Assembly: GCA_012523265.1 (NCBI GenBank)
Contig: JAAYIU010000137.1
Coordinates: 1 to 32,095 of the forward strand
Source: Bacteroidales bacterium
GTDB lineage: Bacteria > Bacteroidota > Bacteroidia > Bacteroidales > 4484-276
Reading direction: 5' to 3'
DNA length: 32,095 nt
The notes below the pieces were generated by a model. It did no database searches and was not told the DNA's origin. It saw only the letters and a program-made list of their open reading frames with translations. A program made the translations under genes and the position numbers. This document shows, piece by piece, positions 24,784-32,095 of the stretch (its first letter is position 1; the number at the start of each line of letters is the position of its first letter).

Positions 24784-26193
24784 TTATTCCTCCTTCTCCA
24801 GCCAGCCTCCGCTGAAGCCGGCTTTTTGCAAACCTTCCCGGATATATTTGTTTCGTTTCATCAATTCCCAGATCAGCTCAGTGCGATGATTTTCGAGCAT
24901 GATGAGGATGGCTCCCTGGTCGATGCCGATGTAATCCTCATCAAACCAGCCATCGGGATTTTTATCATCAACAAAAGTAAGATTAAAAGCATCTTTAAAA
25001 CCATAGCGATCATAAAGCCGTTTGCCATAGCGCTGGTACATTTCGCTTAAAGCGGACAGGCAGACAGCGGGAGCAAACGGGATGCTGCCGCCGGCAGCGG
25101 TAGGGGTTATGGTGCCATCATCCACCAGATAATCGGCGGCAGCGCCACGCGCCCGGTAGCCCATAAACTCGATGGTGTTGCCACCTATCCGCTGTCGTTT
25201 ATGGCCAGGGCCGTCGCAGGCGGTAAGCCCCCAGATGTCTTTGCCGTAACCGGCAAATCCTGTGGGGTTTTGGATGCAATAAGCACGGTTGGCCAGGGTG
25301 GCGCGGCGCGAGTTTTCGAAATAGTCGATGCCGCGCGCCTGCATGTAGGCATCGTGTATGCCGCGGAAGTCGATGTACATATGCGAATACTGATGTCCGA
25401 AAAGGGGACCGAAGTTTACATGCGCAAAACCCTGGTAATCGGCCCACAGATAGGTTGCTGTCCAATTTTCCCACACCACAGCAGGGATGGAATGGGTAGG
25501 TGAACCCAGCGCCAGAATGTTCAGGATCATGGCCTCGTTGTAACCGTTCCATTGGGCATCCAGAAATTTTTTGGTTTCGGGATGCCAGCCCATCGACAAC
25601 AACTGGTTGTCGTTGAGAAACCAATCCCACTCCACGCGGCGGTAGAGGCTGTCGGCGAGCTGGCGTATTTCCGCTTCGGTGCTGTCGGCGCCATCAAAAT
25701 ATTCGTAGCACGAAAGTATGCCGGCCATGAGCAACCCGGTATCGATGGTTGACAGTTCCACCTGCTTATAACGCAGGCCGGTGCGCATATCCAGGAAATG
25801 GTAAAAAAAGCCTTTGTAGCCGGCCACGCCTGTGGTGGCATCGCCCATAGGCAGATTCATGATAAAGCGGAGGGTTTTAAGTACGCGTTCGGCGGCTTGC
25901 TGTCGGGTTATGTAGTTGTTTTCGACGCCGGTGATGTAAGCCGTGAATCCAAAACCCATGGCAGCAATGCTCGAAAACGATTCGGTGGGCCAGCGATCGG
26001 GAGTGAGGCCGCTCACGCTGTCGACGGTTTCCCAAAAATAATCGAAAGTGCGGCGGTGCAGATCATCCGGATTCAGGCTGTCGTCCATCGCCAGACTATT
26101 GGCACCAGCCTCCTTTTGGCTTTGCTGATTGCACGCCAAAAAAACCATGGTGAGCAGCAGCGTTGACAGAATCAGTAGTAGCAGGTGTTTCAT
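24784..26193 (-). CDS. GH144-type (glycoamylase-fold) lipoprotein, likely beta-1,2-glucan-active
   Basis: A 469-residue protein with lipobox VFLAC (Cys21), so anchored to a membrane, followed directly by a PF10091/GH144 catalytic domain (about 38-465). Family segments are LHRRTFDYFWETVDSVSGLT, SIAAMGFGFTAYITGVENNY, YKQVELSTIDTGLLMAGILS, GYNEAMILNILALGSPTHSI, LANRAYCIQNP and IGIDQGAILIMLENHRTELI. Length matches single-domain GH144 enzymes. It is homologous over this domain to the 805-residue enzyme but distinct in detail, so the two may divide endo and exo roles. It would act in the periplasm or at the surface on fragments of beta-1,2-glucan. A -7-like TACTTTTG lies at 26232-26239. It is the first gene of the locus in transcription order. 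Confidence 0.86.
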   Translation of the reverse strand: MKHLLLLILSTLLLTMVFLACNQQSQKEAGANSLAMDDSLNPDDLHRRTFDYFWETVDSVSGLTPDRWPTESFSSIAAMGFGFTAYITGVENNYITRQQAAERVLKTLRFIMNLPMGDATTGVAGYKGFFYHFLDMRTGLRYKQVELSTIDTGLLMAGILSCYEYFDGADSTEAEIRQLADSLYRRVEWDWFLNDNQLLSMGWHPETKKFLDAQWNGYNEAMILNILALGSPTHSIPAVVWENWTATYLWADYQGFAHVNFGPLFGHQYSHMYIDFRGIHDAYMQARGIDYFENSRRATLANRAYCIQNPTGFAGYGKDIWGLTACDGPGHKRQRIGGNTIEFMGYRARGAAADYLVDDGTITPTAAGGSIPFAPAVCLSALSEMYQRYGKRLYDRYGFKDAFNLTFVDDKNPDGWFDEDYIGIDQGAILIMLENHRTELIWELMKRNKYIREGLQKAGFSGGWLEKEE

Positions 26194-26231
26194 TGTTCAG
26201 GTTTTAATGATTGTTGACTGAAACAGAAGAT

Positions 26232-26239
26232 CAAAAGTA
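26232..26239 (-). promoter_or_regulatory. Bacteroidota -7 element for the GH144 lipoprotein gene
   Basis: TACTTTTG on the minus strand matches TAnnTTTG and lies 38 nt upstream of the ATG at 26193. There is no good TTTG at the -33 position, so activation may be needed. Confidence 0.4.
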
Positions 26240-26352
26240 TAAAAATCAGAACATCTGCTGACTTTAAAAATTTGTAAAAGAGACGGCGGGGGAAATTCCA
26301 GATTCCAGATTTATCAGCCACACTTTTTGCTCTGTTTAAAGACTTCGATAAA

Positions 26353-26410
26353 TTTTAATCGAATTTTAATCTCATTTTAATGCCGTTTTAATGTGGCTGC
26401 TCCACCTTTG
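26353..26410 (+). promoter_or_regulatory. Promoter with four TTTTAAT boxes at 11-bp spacing
   Basis: TTTTAAT occurs at 26353-26359, 26364-26370, 26375-26381 and 26386-26392, each start exactly 11 bp after the last. A -7-like CACCTTTG follows at 26403-26410, 35 nt before the ATG at 26446. Head-to-tail boxes at one-turn spacing overlapping the -33 region are characteristic of OmpR/PhoB-family response-regulator sites. A homologous arrangement lies at 29742-29810. Confidence 0.75.
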
Positions 26411-26445
26411 CAGCAATTATTCACAACAATTAAATTTTAACGAAG

Positions 26446-27324
26446 ATGAAAACAAAATTCAAAAAAGAACAAATTATAGCCGCCACAGCGACTATTTTTC
26501 TGATTGCTGCGCTGATAGGTATTGGCGTGATGCAAAGGTCGAACAAATCATTGCAGGACTATCTGAGTGACGCCAAACTCAAAACCGAGAAACTTCTTTC
26601 GGAAAAACTCTCGCTCGACAAGCAAATCGATAAAAACAACAAAGAGCTTACCTTGCTGAACGAGAAAAACAAAAGCCTCGATAAGATGTTGGATGATCTC
26701 AAACAAAAACTGGTTCAAAAAGAGGCTGCCCTAAAGGCGCATAATAATGATGGAGCAAAGATAAAAAGCCTCGAAAAACAAATTGCTGACATCCAAAAAC
26801 AAAAAAGCGAGCTCAAAAAACAAATCGCTTCCGCTAATGCAGTGGCTGATCAGCTCAGGGGAGAAATAGATGCCTTAACCAAAACCAACGCCGGCTTGCT
26901 GGCTGAAAATAAAACGCTGACCGAAAATGCAAAAATACTTACCCGGCTTGCTGCCGACAATTTCATCGTTCAGAGCACGAAGGGTAAGAAAGACCGCCTT
27001 ACTGTAAATGCACGAAAAACTAAAAAGTTGTCGGTTGGTTTCGATGTGCCGCAAAATATTGTTACGGCGGTTTCTTTTAAGGTAACAACACCACAGGGTA
27101 AAACATACACCAGCAAGGATAAATCCGGTACAATTACTTCCGCGGTTGTTGATCAGGGCGATAATTTATACGCAAGCCTCTCGCCGCTCACCGGCGAATT
27201 TGAGGTGACCCGGCGAATAGAGATGGTGTATAAACCCACCGAAAAGCTCATGGCCGGGATTTACAAAATTGAAATCTACAACAAAGATGCAAAGTTGGGC
27301 AGTTGCCAGGTGAAACTCAGGTAG
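26446..27324 (+). CDS. Membrane-anchored coiled-coil protein, function unknown
   Basis: The 292-residue protein has a basic N-terminus (MKTKFKKEQ), one membrane segment (about 10-28, IIAATATIFLIAALIGIGVM), and a long Lys/Glu/Leu-rich coiled coil (about 33-165). A beta-rich C-terminal domain follows (about 172-292, LTVNARKTKKLSVGFDVPQN... to IYKIEIYNKDAKLGSCQVKL). The layout suggests an inner-membrane anchor with the coiled coil spanning part of the periplasm. I do not recognise a named family. It has the same promoter architecture as the outer-membrane beta-barrel gene at 29845, so both probably belong to one regulon controlled by a response regulator, perhaps in envelope stress. It is transcribed alone and closed by a terminator at 27345. 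Confidence 0.82.
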   Translation: MKTKFKKEQIIAATATIFLIAALIGIGVMQRSNKSLQDYLSDAKLKTEKLLSEKLSLDKQIDKNNKELTLLNEKNKSLDKMLDDLKQKLVQKEAALKAHNNDGAKIKSLEKQIADIQKQKSELKKQIASANAVADQLRGEIDALTKTNAGLLAENKTLTENAKILTRLAADNFIVQSTKGKKDRLTVNARKTKKLSVGFDVPQNIVTAVSFKVTTPQGKTYTSKDKSGTITSAVVDQGDNLYASLSPLTGEFEVTRRIEMVYKPTEKLMAGIYKIEIYNKDAKLGSCQVKLR

Positions 27325-27344
27325 CCATCCCAAATATCCTAAAG

Positions 27345-27385
27345 AAAACACACATCCGTCAGCTAAAGCGGGTGTGTGTTTTTTT
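27345..27385 (+). terminator. Intrinsic terminator after the coiled-coil gene
   Basis: AAAACACACATCC (27345-27357) pairs with GGGTGTGTGTTTT (27370-27382, one T-G wobble) around a 12-nt loop and runs into a T-tract. Confidence 0.85.
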
Positions 27386-27400
27386 ATGGGCATACCGCTT

Positions 27401-27551
27401 GGTTCTGATATAAAATTTTGTTGCCGGTTGGCACTACCGCCGGCCTTTAGGCTCTACAGCGTGCAAACAAATAAAATGGTACAAGGATTACTAACCCCGG
27501 CCTTTAGGCCGGGGATAAAAATGTAAAAAAGTTTCAGTGGGCTTTAGCCCA
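27401..27551. repeat. MITE-like element, copy D, right part missing
   Basis: In the orientation of copy A: the left end GGTTCTGATAT (27401-27411) is followed by the shared AAAATTTTGT. Hairpins CCCCGGCCTTTAGGCCGGGG (27495-27514) and TGGGCTTTAGCCCA (27538-27551) follow. Compared with A it has about 70 extra bases after the left end, including a decayed hairpin-like GCCGGCCTTTAGGC. It lacks the last two hairpins and the right terminal repeat. Confidence 0.7.
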
Positions 27552-27690
27552 AACATTTTTTTTTGAAAGGTGACGAGGTGGTTATTAAGGATTGAAAAAC
27601 AATACAACCATCTTAATAATTATAAAAAAAACGCAGTTTATCCATCAACAAAAAGAGACTATTTTTGAAAGCTATTAAAGTATTCATACC

Positions 27691-28371
27691 ATGATAAAAA
27701 TTCTTATTGTTGAAGACGAACCCAAAGTAGCAGCCTTCCTTAAGCAAGGCCTCGAAGAGAGTGGTTACCTGCCCCAGGTAGTTGTAGATGGCATCGCGGG
27801 TAAAAAGCTGGCGCTTTCCAATCATTACGACCTGATCCTGCTCGATGTCATCATCCCGCACATCGGTGGTATCTAATTATGCAAAATCATAAAGCAAGAA
27901 AAACCGGACCAACCCATCCTGTTGCTCACAGCGCTCGGCACTACCGATGATAAGGTAAGCGGCTTTGATGCCGGAGCCGACGACTACCTGGTAAAACCAT
28001 TCGATTTTAAAGAACTCCTGGCCCGCATAAAAGTGCTTACCAAATGAGGCGCCGGCTTACCAGCGCAAAGCAAACAACTAAAGTTTGCCGATTTGATGTT
28101 GGATATTGATAAAAAAATTGCAATTCGCGGCGACAGAAATATTGAACTGACGGCAAAGGAATTTAGCCTTTTGGAATTTTTGATGCTAAACAAAGGAAGG
28201 GTTGTGTCGCGCGTGGACATCGCCGAAAAGGTATGGGAAATAACCTTCGACACCGGCACCAATGTGGTAGATGTGTATGTAAACCTGCTGCGCAAAAAAA
28301 TCGACAAAGACTTCCCGGTAAAGCTCATCCACACACGCATTGGCCTGGGATATATCTTTAAGGAAGGCTGA
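27691..28371 (+). pseudogene. OmpR/PhoB-family response regulator interrupted by two in-frame stop codons
   Basis: One reading frame of 227 codons from ATG 27691 to TGA 28369-28371 encodes a full-length OmpR-family regulator except for TAA at 27874-27876 (codon 62) and TGA at 28045-28047 (codon 119). The receiver domain begins MIKILIVEDEPKVAAFLKQG, with phospho-acceptor Asp52 in LILLDVIIP and conserved Lys102 in YLVKPF. The winged-helix DNA-binding domain (about 130-226) is intact: LTAKEFSLLEFLMLNKGRVV...VDVYVNLLRKKID...GLGYIF. A single base change restores each stop (for example GAA to TAA, CGA to TGA). The frame is otherwise preserved and 2 bp separate it from the histidine kinase, so the damage is recent, or an assembly error, or the two halves are made separately (an internal ATG at 28093 would give the DNA-binding domain alone). 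Confidence 0.9.
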
Positions 28372-28373
28372 CC

Positions 28374-29747
28374 ATGCAAATCCGCAAAAAACTCACCCTT
28401 CAGTTTATTATTATTGTAGCGCTTATTTTGGCATTATCGTTATTGGCTATCTACTTTTTCTCGGCCGATTATCGCCGCGACGATTTTTATAATCGTTTGC
28501 TCAACAAAGGCACCAATAGCGCAAAACTGCTTATTGAGGTAGAGGAGATTGATGCCGGTTTGCTAAGGCGCATCGACCAGGACAATCCGATGAGCCTGCC
28601 CAAAGAAATTATTGCTATTTACAACTACAAAAACGAACTTCTGTATGGTTCGGATAATGACGAATTGCTGCATATCCACCAGGAATTACTCGACCGCATC
28701 CGCCTGGAACAGGAGATAAGATACCGGCAGGGCAATCACGAAATACTGGGATTTTTGTACGCCGACAAGTTCGACAGATTTGTGGTAATAATAGGAGCTG
28801 TGGATATTTATGGCCTGAAAAAGCTGCACAACCTGCAAACCGTAATCTTCCTGGTTTTCGCCATCAGCATTTTGGTGGTTTTTGTTTCGGGCAGTATTTA
28901 TGCCGCAAAAGCGCTGAAGCCCATTTCACGCGTAGTAGAACAGGTAAACAACATCACCATCACCAGCCTCAACCTAAAAGTGGACGAAGGCAATGGTAAG
29001 GATGAAATAGCACTACTGGCCGCTACTTTCAACAAAATGCTCAGTCGGCTTGAAGCTGCTTTTAAAATACAGAAAAACTTTATTGCCAATGCCTCTCACG
29101 AGCTCAGGACTCCCCTCACGGCCATCACCGGACAACTGGAGGTAGCTTTGATAAAACAGAGAACCCCGGCAGCATACCAGGAGATACTCCTTTCGGTGCT
29201 TGATGATATTAAACGCTTGAATCATTTAGCCAACCGATTGCTGTTGCTGGCTCAGACGGGAGCCGAAAATCCGGAGGCTAATTTTAACCCCCTGCATGTA
29301 GATGATGTTGTGTGGCAGGCACGTGCCGACATCATTAAAACGAACCCAAACTACAAAATCAACGTTACGCTGCACGAAACCTTCGAAGATAACCGCCAGC
29401 TCACCATCGCCGGCAACGCACATCTTATAAAAACCGCTGTGAGCAACCTGATGGACAACGCCTGCAAATACTCCGCCGATCATCAATGCTTGGTAAACAT
29501 CAGCCCTGCCCAAAATCATATTACACTCGAATTTTCTGATAACGGGATCGGCATAGCACCGCAGGATATTCCCACCATCTTCGAGCCTTTCCGCCGGGGC
29601 CGAAATGCAGCACATATTCATGGCCATGGCATTGGCCTTTCACTGGTGGAGCGCGTCGTAAAGTTGCACGGCGGAACCATTACGCTGTATTCTGCAATTA
29701 ACCAGGGTTCTACTTTTACCATCACGCTGCCCGTCGCTCAATTTTAA
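28374..29747 (+). CDS. Sensor histidine kinase
   Basis: The 457-residue protein has two membrane segments (about 9-30 and 155-178) enclosing a periplasmic sensor of about 120 residues. A HAMP region (about 179-232) follows, then the HisKA domain with His242 in NASHELRTPLTAI, and the HATPase_c domain with the N box NLMDNACKYS (Asn362), DNGIGI (389-394), a FEPFRRG segment and GHGIGLSLV (about 417-425). All catalytic motifs are intact. It should autophosphorylate and pass phosphate to the adjacent response regulator, whose gene is interrupted. The sensor domain shows no family I can name, so the signal is unknown. The start ATG lies 2 bp after the regulator stop, as in a translationally coupled pair. 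Its stop codon lies within the first regulatory box of the next promoter. Confidence 0.94.
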   Translation: MQIRKKLTLQFIIIVALILALSLLAIYFFSADYRRDDFYNRLLNKGTNSAKLLIEVEEIDAGLLRRIDQDNPMSLPKEIIAIYNYKNELLYGSDNDELLHIHQELLDRIRLEQEIRYRQGNHEILGFLYADKFDRFVVIIGAVDIYGLKKLHNLQTVIFLVFAISILVVFVSGSIYAAKALKPISRVVEQVNNITITSLNLKVDEGNGKDEIALLAATFNKMLSRLEAAFKIQKNFIANASHELRTPLTAITGQLEVALIKQRTPAAYQEILLSVLDDIKRLNHLANRLLLLAQTGAENPEANFNPLHVDDVVWQARADIIKTNPNYKINVTLHETFEDNRQLTIAGNAHLIKTAVSNLMDNACKYSADHQCLVNISPAQNHITLEFSDNGIGIAPQDIPTIFEPFRRGRNAAHIHGHGIGLSLVERVVKLHGGTITLYSAINQGSTFTITLPVAQF

Positions 29748-29810
29748 TCGAAATTTAATCGAAATTTAATCCCGTTTTAATGTGGCGTGTTTGTGGCCGC
29801 TCTACGTTTG
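29742..29810 (+). promoter_or_regulatory. Promoter with four (T/A)TTTAAT boxes at 11-bp spacing
   Basis: Boxes lie at 29742-29748 (TTTTAAT), 29753-29759 and 29764-29770 (ATTTAAT) and 29775-29781 (TTTTAAT), exactly 11 bp apart. The -7 element TACGTTTG is at 29803-29810, followed 12 bp later by a leader resembling that before 26446 (TTGCAGTTATT against TGCAGCAATTATT). The gap from the last box to the -7 is 11 bp longer than in the other promoter, exactly one box unit, so helical phase is kept. The first box overlaps the kinase stop codon. Confidence 0.75.
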
Positions 29811-29844
29811 TTGCAGTTATTTTAACCTAAAAAATATTAACAAC

Positions 29845-30663
29845 ATGAAATCGAAATCCAAAGCAAAGGAACTTTTAATATCAGCCATGATGAGCGTCGT
29901 GCTCATCATGGCTTCATTGCATCCGGCGTGCGCGCAGGAGCCGAAAGTTTATGCCGGTTTGGCGGAATATTCCAAATGGAGCTTTGTTGCCGGGCCGGTA
30001 CTTTACAACAAGGCCGAAGTCACACCCCAATACGGAAACCACATTTTGGAGAACAGAAACATGCCCGGCCTTAATGCAGGTGTGATGTACGATTTTAATC
30101 CCGATCGTAAGTGGTCGTTTCAAACCGGATTGCTTGTAGCAAAAGAACCAATTTATTCTGTGCGAGTGAGAATAGATCATAATGATATTTATCCTGAATG
30201 GCCAGGTAATTTAAATGATAAATTTAAGGCTTATGCCATATACACTTTTTCATTTCCGCTGCTTTTACGTTTGAATGTGCAAACGGGCGATCATTCGTAT
30301 GCATCGTTTCTTACCGGCCTTAAAGCAATGTATTTCCCAAATGGACAACAAGAACTACCCTGGGCCATATCCAGCGATGAATTGGCGGATTATCGCGAAA
30401 TTTACGGATTAAAGCTCGAAAGCCCCGAAAACACCATGCAGGGTAGCTTTTTAATCGGCACAGGATATTCGCTGGCGCGAAAGAAGGTGCTACTCAAAGC
30501 AAGCTTGATTTACGTCATGAATTTCCAAAATACCATCACAGGCGAATACCAGTTTGCAAATTTATTTACCTCGCCTGATACCAGGGGCTACTATAACCTT
30601 TCGGGCAACTATCTCGGTTTGCTGTTTGCCGTTAGTTTTAAAAAGAAAAGTGATGAGAGATAA
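29845..30663 (+). CDS. Outer-membrane beta-barrel protein, function unknown
   Basis: The 272-residue protein has a signal peptide (MKSKSKAKELLISAMMSVVL ... HPACAQ, cleavage near residue 31). The mature part is rich in alternating aromatic and polar residues: WSFVAGPVLYN, MPGLNAGVMYDFNPDRKWSF, AYAIYTFSFPLLLRLNVQTG, NLSGNYLGLLFAVSFKKK. This fits a small eight- to ten-stranded outer-membrane barrel of the Bacteroidota OMP_b-brl/PorT-like type, without assigning a specific name. The open frame begins at 29782, but that extension overlaps the promoter; the ATG at 29845 starts the signal peptide. Shared box architecture with the coiled-coil gene at 26446 suggests co-regulation by the neighbouring two-component system. 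Confidence 0.85.
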   Translation: MKSKSKAKELLISAMMSVVLIMASLHPACAQEPKVYAGLAEYSKWSFVAGPVLYNKAEVTPQYGNHILENRNMPGLNAGVMYDFNPDRKWSFQTGLLVAKEPIYSVRVRIDHNDIYPEWPGNLNDKFKAYAIYTFSFPLLLRLNVQTGDHSYASFLTGLKAMYFPNGQQELPWAISSDELADYREIYGLKLESPENTMQGSFLIGTGYSLARKKVLLKASLIYVMNFQNTITGEYQFANLFTSPDTRGYYNLSGNYLGLLFAVSFKKKSDER

Positions 30664-30955
30664 GTTTTTTGTTTCTCCGCCCCACACACCCGCTGCAGCG
30701 GCCTGTGTATCGGCGCTCCCCTTCTCCGCCAGCCGACGGAGAAGGCCTGTTCCAATTATCGGCAAAGCAGGGGATGAGGTCTTACAGAAAGAATTATTGG
30801 TGTACACACGAATCTGCTGATTCCACAATCATTTAAATAGTGCCTGCAAGAAAACCCAGGATTTCGATTTTCAATATAGGTCGTTTTCTTTCTGACACTA
30901 AATTTTTAAAAAGCGTCAAAGAATCACCTTTTTTCTATCTACTACCAACCTTTTT
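30664..30955. other. Convergent intergenic region
   Basis: Between convergent genes. It holds a hairpin CCTTCTCCG / CGGAGAAGG (30720-30728 with 30737-30745) without a T-run. Nothing else is recognisable; open frames across it lack support. Confidence 0.5.
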
Positions 30956-31957
30956 CTAACCTCTAACTTCTCTCGGCCCAAAAGGCGTCAGCGGCTGCTG
31001 CATAAGGATGCGTCCTGCTTCAGCATCGAAAGCGTGCGGATCGTTGAGGTGTGAGAGCCGGTGGAAAATCTGATCAGCTTCCGTAAACCAACGCGCAAAA
31101 TACCACCAGTAGTCTTTTTTCTTGCCAAGTTGCGAAAGTGGTGAGCGCCCTTTGTCGGCCAATTCCAGCATCAGATCGCTATAAAAGCTCACCAGCCTGT
31201 GGCGGTGGGCTTGGCTGGGCATGGGTGTGGCCGTCAGCTTTATCTGTTCGGCCAGAAACGGGTTGGCCAGCACTCCGCGACCCAGCATCCAGCCGCTGGC
31301 AGTCGGGTACCTTTTGCGCAAAGCAAGAAAACTTTCCCTGTCGGTAATGTCGCCGCTGAAAATCCAGTCGTGCTTGAGTTTACCGATGGCAGCATCGAGA
31401 GTTTCGAGATGCATCTCACCGTCGTACATCTGCACGCCGATGCGCGGATGGATGACGAGGTTTTGCAGCGGATAGTCGTTAAAAACCTCTGTAAGTTTTT
31501 CAAATTCTTCTGGGCGCTGGTAGCCCAGCCGCGTTTTGATGGAGAGTGCGATGGGCAGCGCCGGAATAATCTCGTCGAGCAGTTGGCGCAGCAGGTCGGG
31601 GAAAGGCAGCAGACCTGAGCCACGTTTTTTGCGCGCCACCGCGGGTTTAGGGCAGCCCAGGTTCCAGTTGACGGTAGCATATCCAAGCTCCTGCAGCCGA
31701 CGGGCCAACAGCAGAAATTTCGGTGCGTCGTTGCCCAGCACCTGCGGAATGATGGTCAAACCCGGGTTGGCTTCGGGCAGCACGTCGCGCAAGTGCTGCT
31801 GCCTAAAACGCGTCCCTTCGGCCAACGGAATAAACGGACTCACCATCTGGTGGATACCAGTAAAATGCCGCGACCAGGCACGCCGAAATTCCGCCTCTGT
31901 AAAGCCTTGCAGCGGAGCCATGAGCATCATATCTTTTCGGCTTTTATAGTTATTCAT
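30956..31957 (-). CDS. tRNA-dihydrouridine synthase family protein (Dus)
   Basis: A 333-residue flavoenzyme of the Dus family, which reduces uridines in tRNA D-loops with FMN and NADPH. The N-terminus has MLMAPLQGFTEAEFRRAW. The active-site region is ATVNWNLGCPKPAVARKKRG, with catalytic Cys102 and the NxGCP motif. SIKTRLG and NLVIHPRI, a GDI segment near FSGDITDRESF, and the FMN-phosphate loop GWMLGRGVLANPFL follow the family order. Length is normal. Start ATG 31955-31957 leaves a short leader before the core; the ATG at codon 10 or 11 is possible too. Which subfamily (A, B or C) and target uridine cannot be told here; the order and short N-terminus look DusC-like. It stands alone at the window end. 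Confidence 0.93.
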   Translation of the reverse strand: MNNYKSRKDMMLMAPLQGFTEAEFRRAWSRHFTGIHQMVSPFIPLAEGTRFRQQHLRDVLPEANPGLTIIPQVLGNDAPKFLLLARRLQELGYATVNWNLGCPKPAVARKKRGSGLLPFPDLLRQLLDEIIPALPIALSIKTRLGYQRPEEFEKLTEVFNDYPLQNLVIHPRIGVQMYDGEMHLETLDAAIGKLKHDWIFSGDITDRESFLALRKRYPTASGWMLGRGVLANPFLAEQIKLTATPMPSQAHRHRLVSFYSDLMLELADKGRSPLSQLGKKKDYWWYFARWFTEADQIFHRLSHLNDPHAFDAEAGRILMQQPLTPFGPREVRG

Positions 31958-31975
31958 TAAGTATTAGATGATAAA

Positions 31976-32030
31976 TAGCACAACATCGTTGACACTTTTA
32001 ATCGTAGCATAACATTGTTGACACCTTTTA
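31976..32030. repeat. Imperfect tandem direct repeat, possible insertion-sequence end
   Basis: Two copies about 29 bp apart, 31976-32000 and 32005-32030, share TAGCA.AACAT.GTTGACAC and a T-rich end, with three substitutions or indels. A weaker TTTGACA appears at 32054. Multiple terminal repeats of this kind occur at ends of some insertion-sequence families. Here they are followed by an ATG at 32079 whose frame runs off the window. Confidence 0.5.
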
Positions 32031-32095
32031 CTAAAAAGCGTTCTTTGACATAATTATTTCGTAACGTTCATTAAAAAAATGGACGCACACGAAAA

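Larger units (their letters stand above)
27325..27690. other. Intergenic region with terminator and MITE-like copy D
   Basis: This 366-bp gap holds the terminator at 27345-27385 and the partial MITE-like element at 27401-27551. About 140 bp of AT-rich leader before the response-regulator start follows. No TTTTAAT 11-bp array and no clear TAnnTTTG pair were seen before 27691. Confidence 0.6.

Noticed and set aside
27874-28047. Stop-codon reassignment or programmed recoding in the response regulator
   Set aside because: Both TAA and TGA end other intact genes in this window, and no selenocysteine-type or slippery signal was seen; nonsense mutation or sequence error is simpler.
30720-30745. Intrinsic terminator between the barrel and Dus genes
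   Set aside because: The 9-bp hairpin is good, but neither strand has a T-run after it.

Overview
The window looks like a Bacteroidota chromosome, probably from the Bacteroidales/Marinilabiliales side. The support is two SusC/SusD pairs, SusE-like lipoproteins, two proteins with C-terminal type IX secretion (T9SS) sorting domains, Bacteroidota-type lipoprotein signals, and several TAnnTTTG promoter -7 elements. No rRNA, tRNA or CRISPR array was seen.

Layout. 1-1263 (-): 3'-truncated exported protein of unknown function. 1611-3419 (+): CPA-type cation/proton antiporter with a C-terminal TrkA-N-like domain. 3538-5331 (-): lepA. 5402-6373 (-): PD-(D/E)XK (Rpn/PDDEXK_2) family protein. 6827-12700 (-): susC-susD-susE-type operon whose SusD resembles the starch (alpha-glucan) SusD; a T9SS-exported carbohydrate-binding protein (13051-14547, +) is divergent from it. 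14639-14993: a 40-bp tandem hairpin array and a GC-rich simple tract between convergent genes. 14994-26193 (-): a second polysaccharide utilization locus in transcription order GH144-type lipoprotein, SusC, SusD, GH3 beta-glucosidase, T9SS-exported GH144-type enzyme. The double GH144 plus GH3 content suggests beta-1,2-glucan as substrate. 26446-30663 (+): membrane-anchored coiled-coil protein, a response-regulator gene broken by two in-frame stop codons, an intact histidine kinase, and an outer-membrane beta-barrel protein. 30956-31957 (-): tRNA-dihydrouridine synthase. The right edge holds a tandem direct repeat that may be an insertion-sequence end.

How it works together. In the second locus a surface GH144 enzyme would cut the glucan, SusC/SusD would import oligosaccharides, and the lipoprotein GH144 and GH3 would finish them to glucose. 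In the sensor region, the two flanking genes share a promoter architecture of four TTTTAAT-type boxes spaced exactly 11 bp, as expected for an OmpR/PhoB-type regulator, yet the adjacent regulator of that class carries two nonsense codons.

Most striking non-coding finding: a ~250-bp MITE-like element made of four perfect or near-perfect hairpins, with ~10-bp terminal inverted repeats and flanking 8-bp direct repeats. There are two full copies in opposite orientation and two partial ones in the window.
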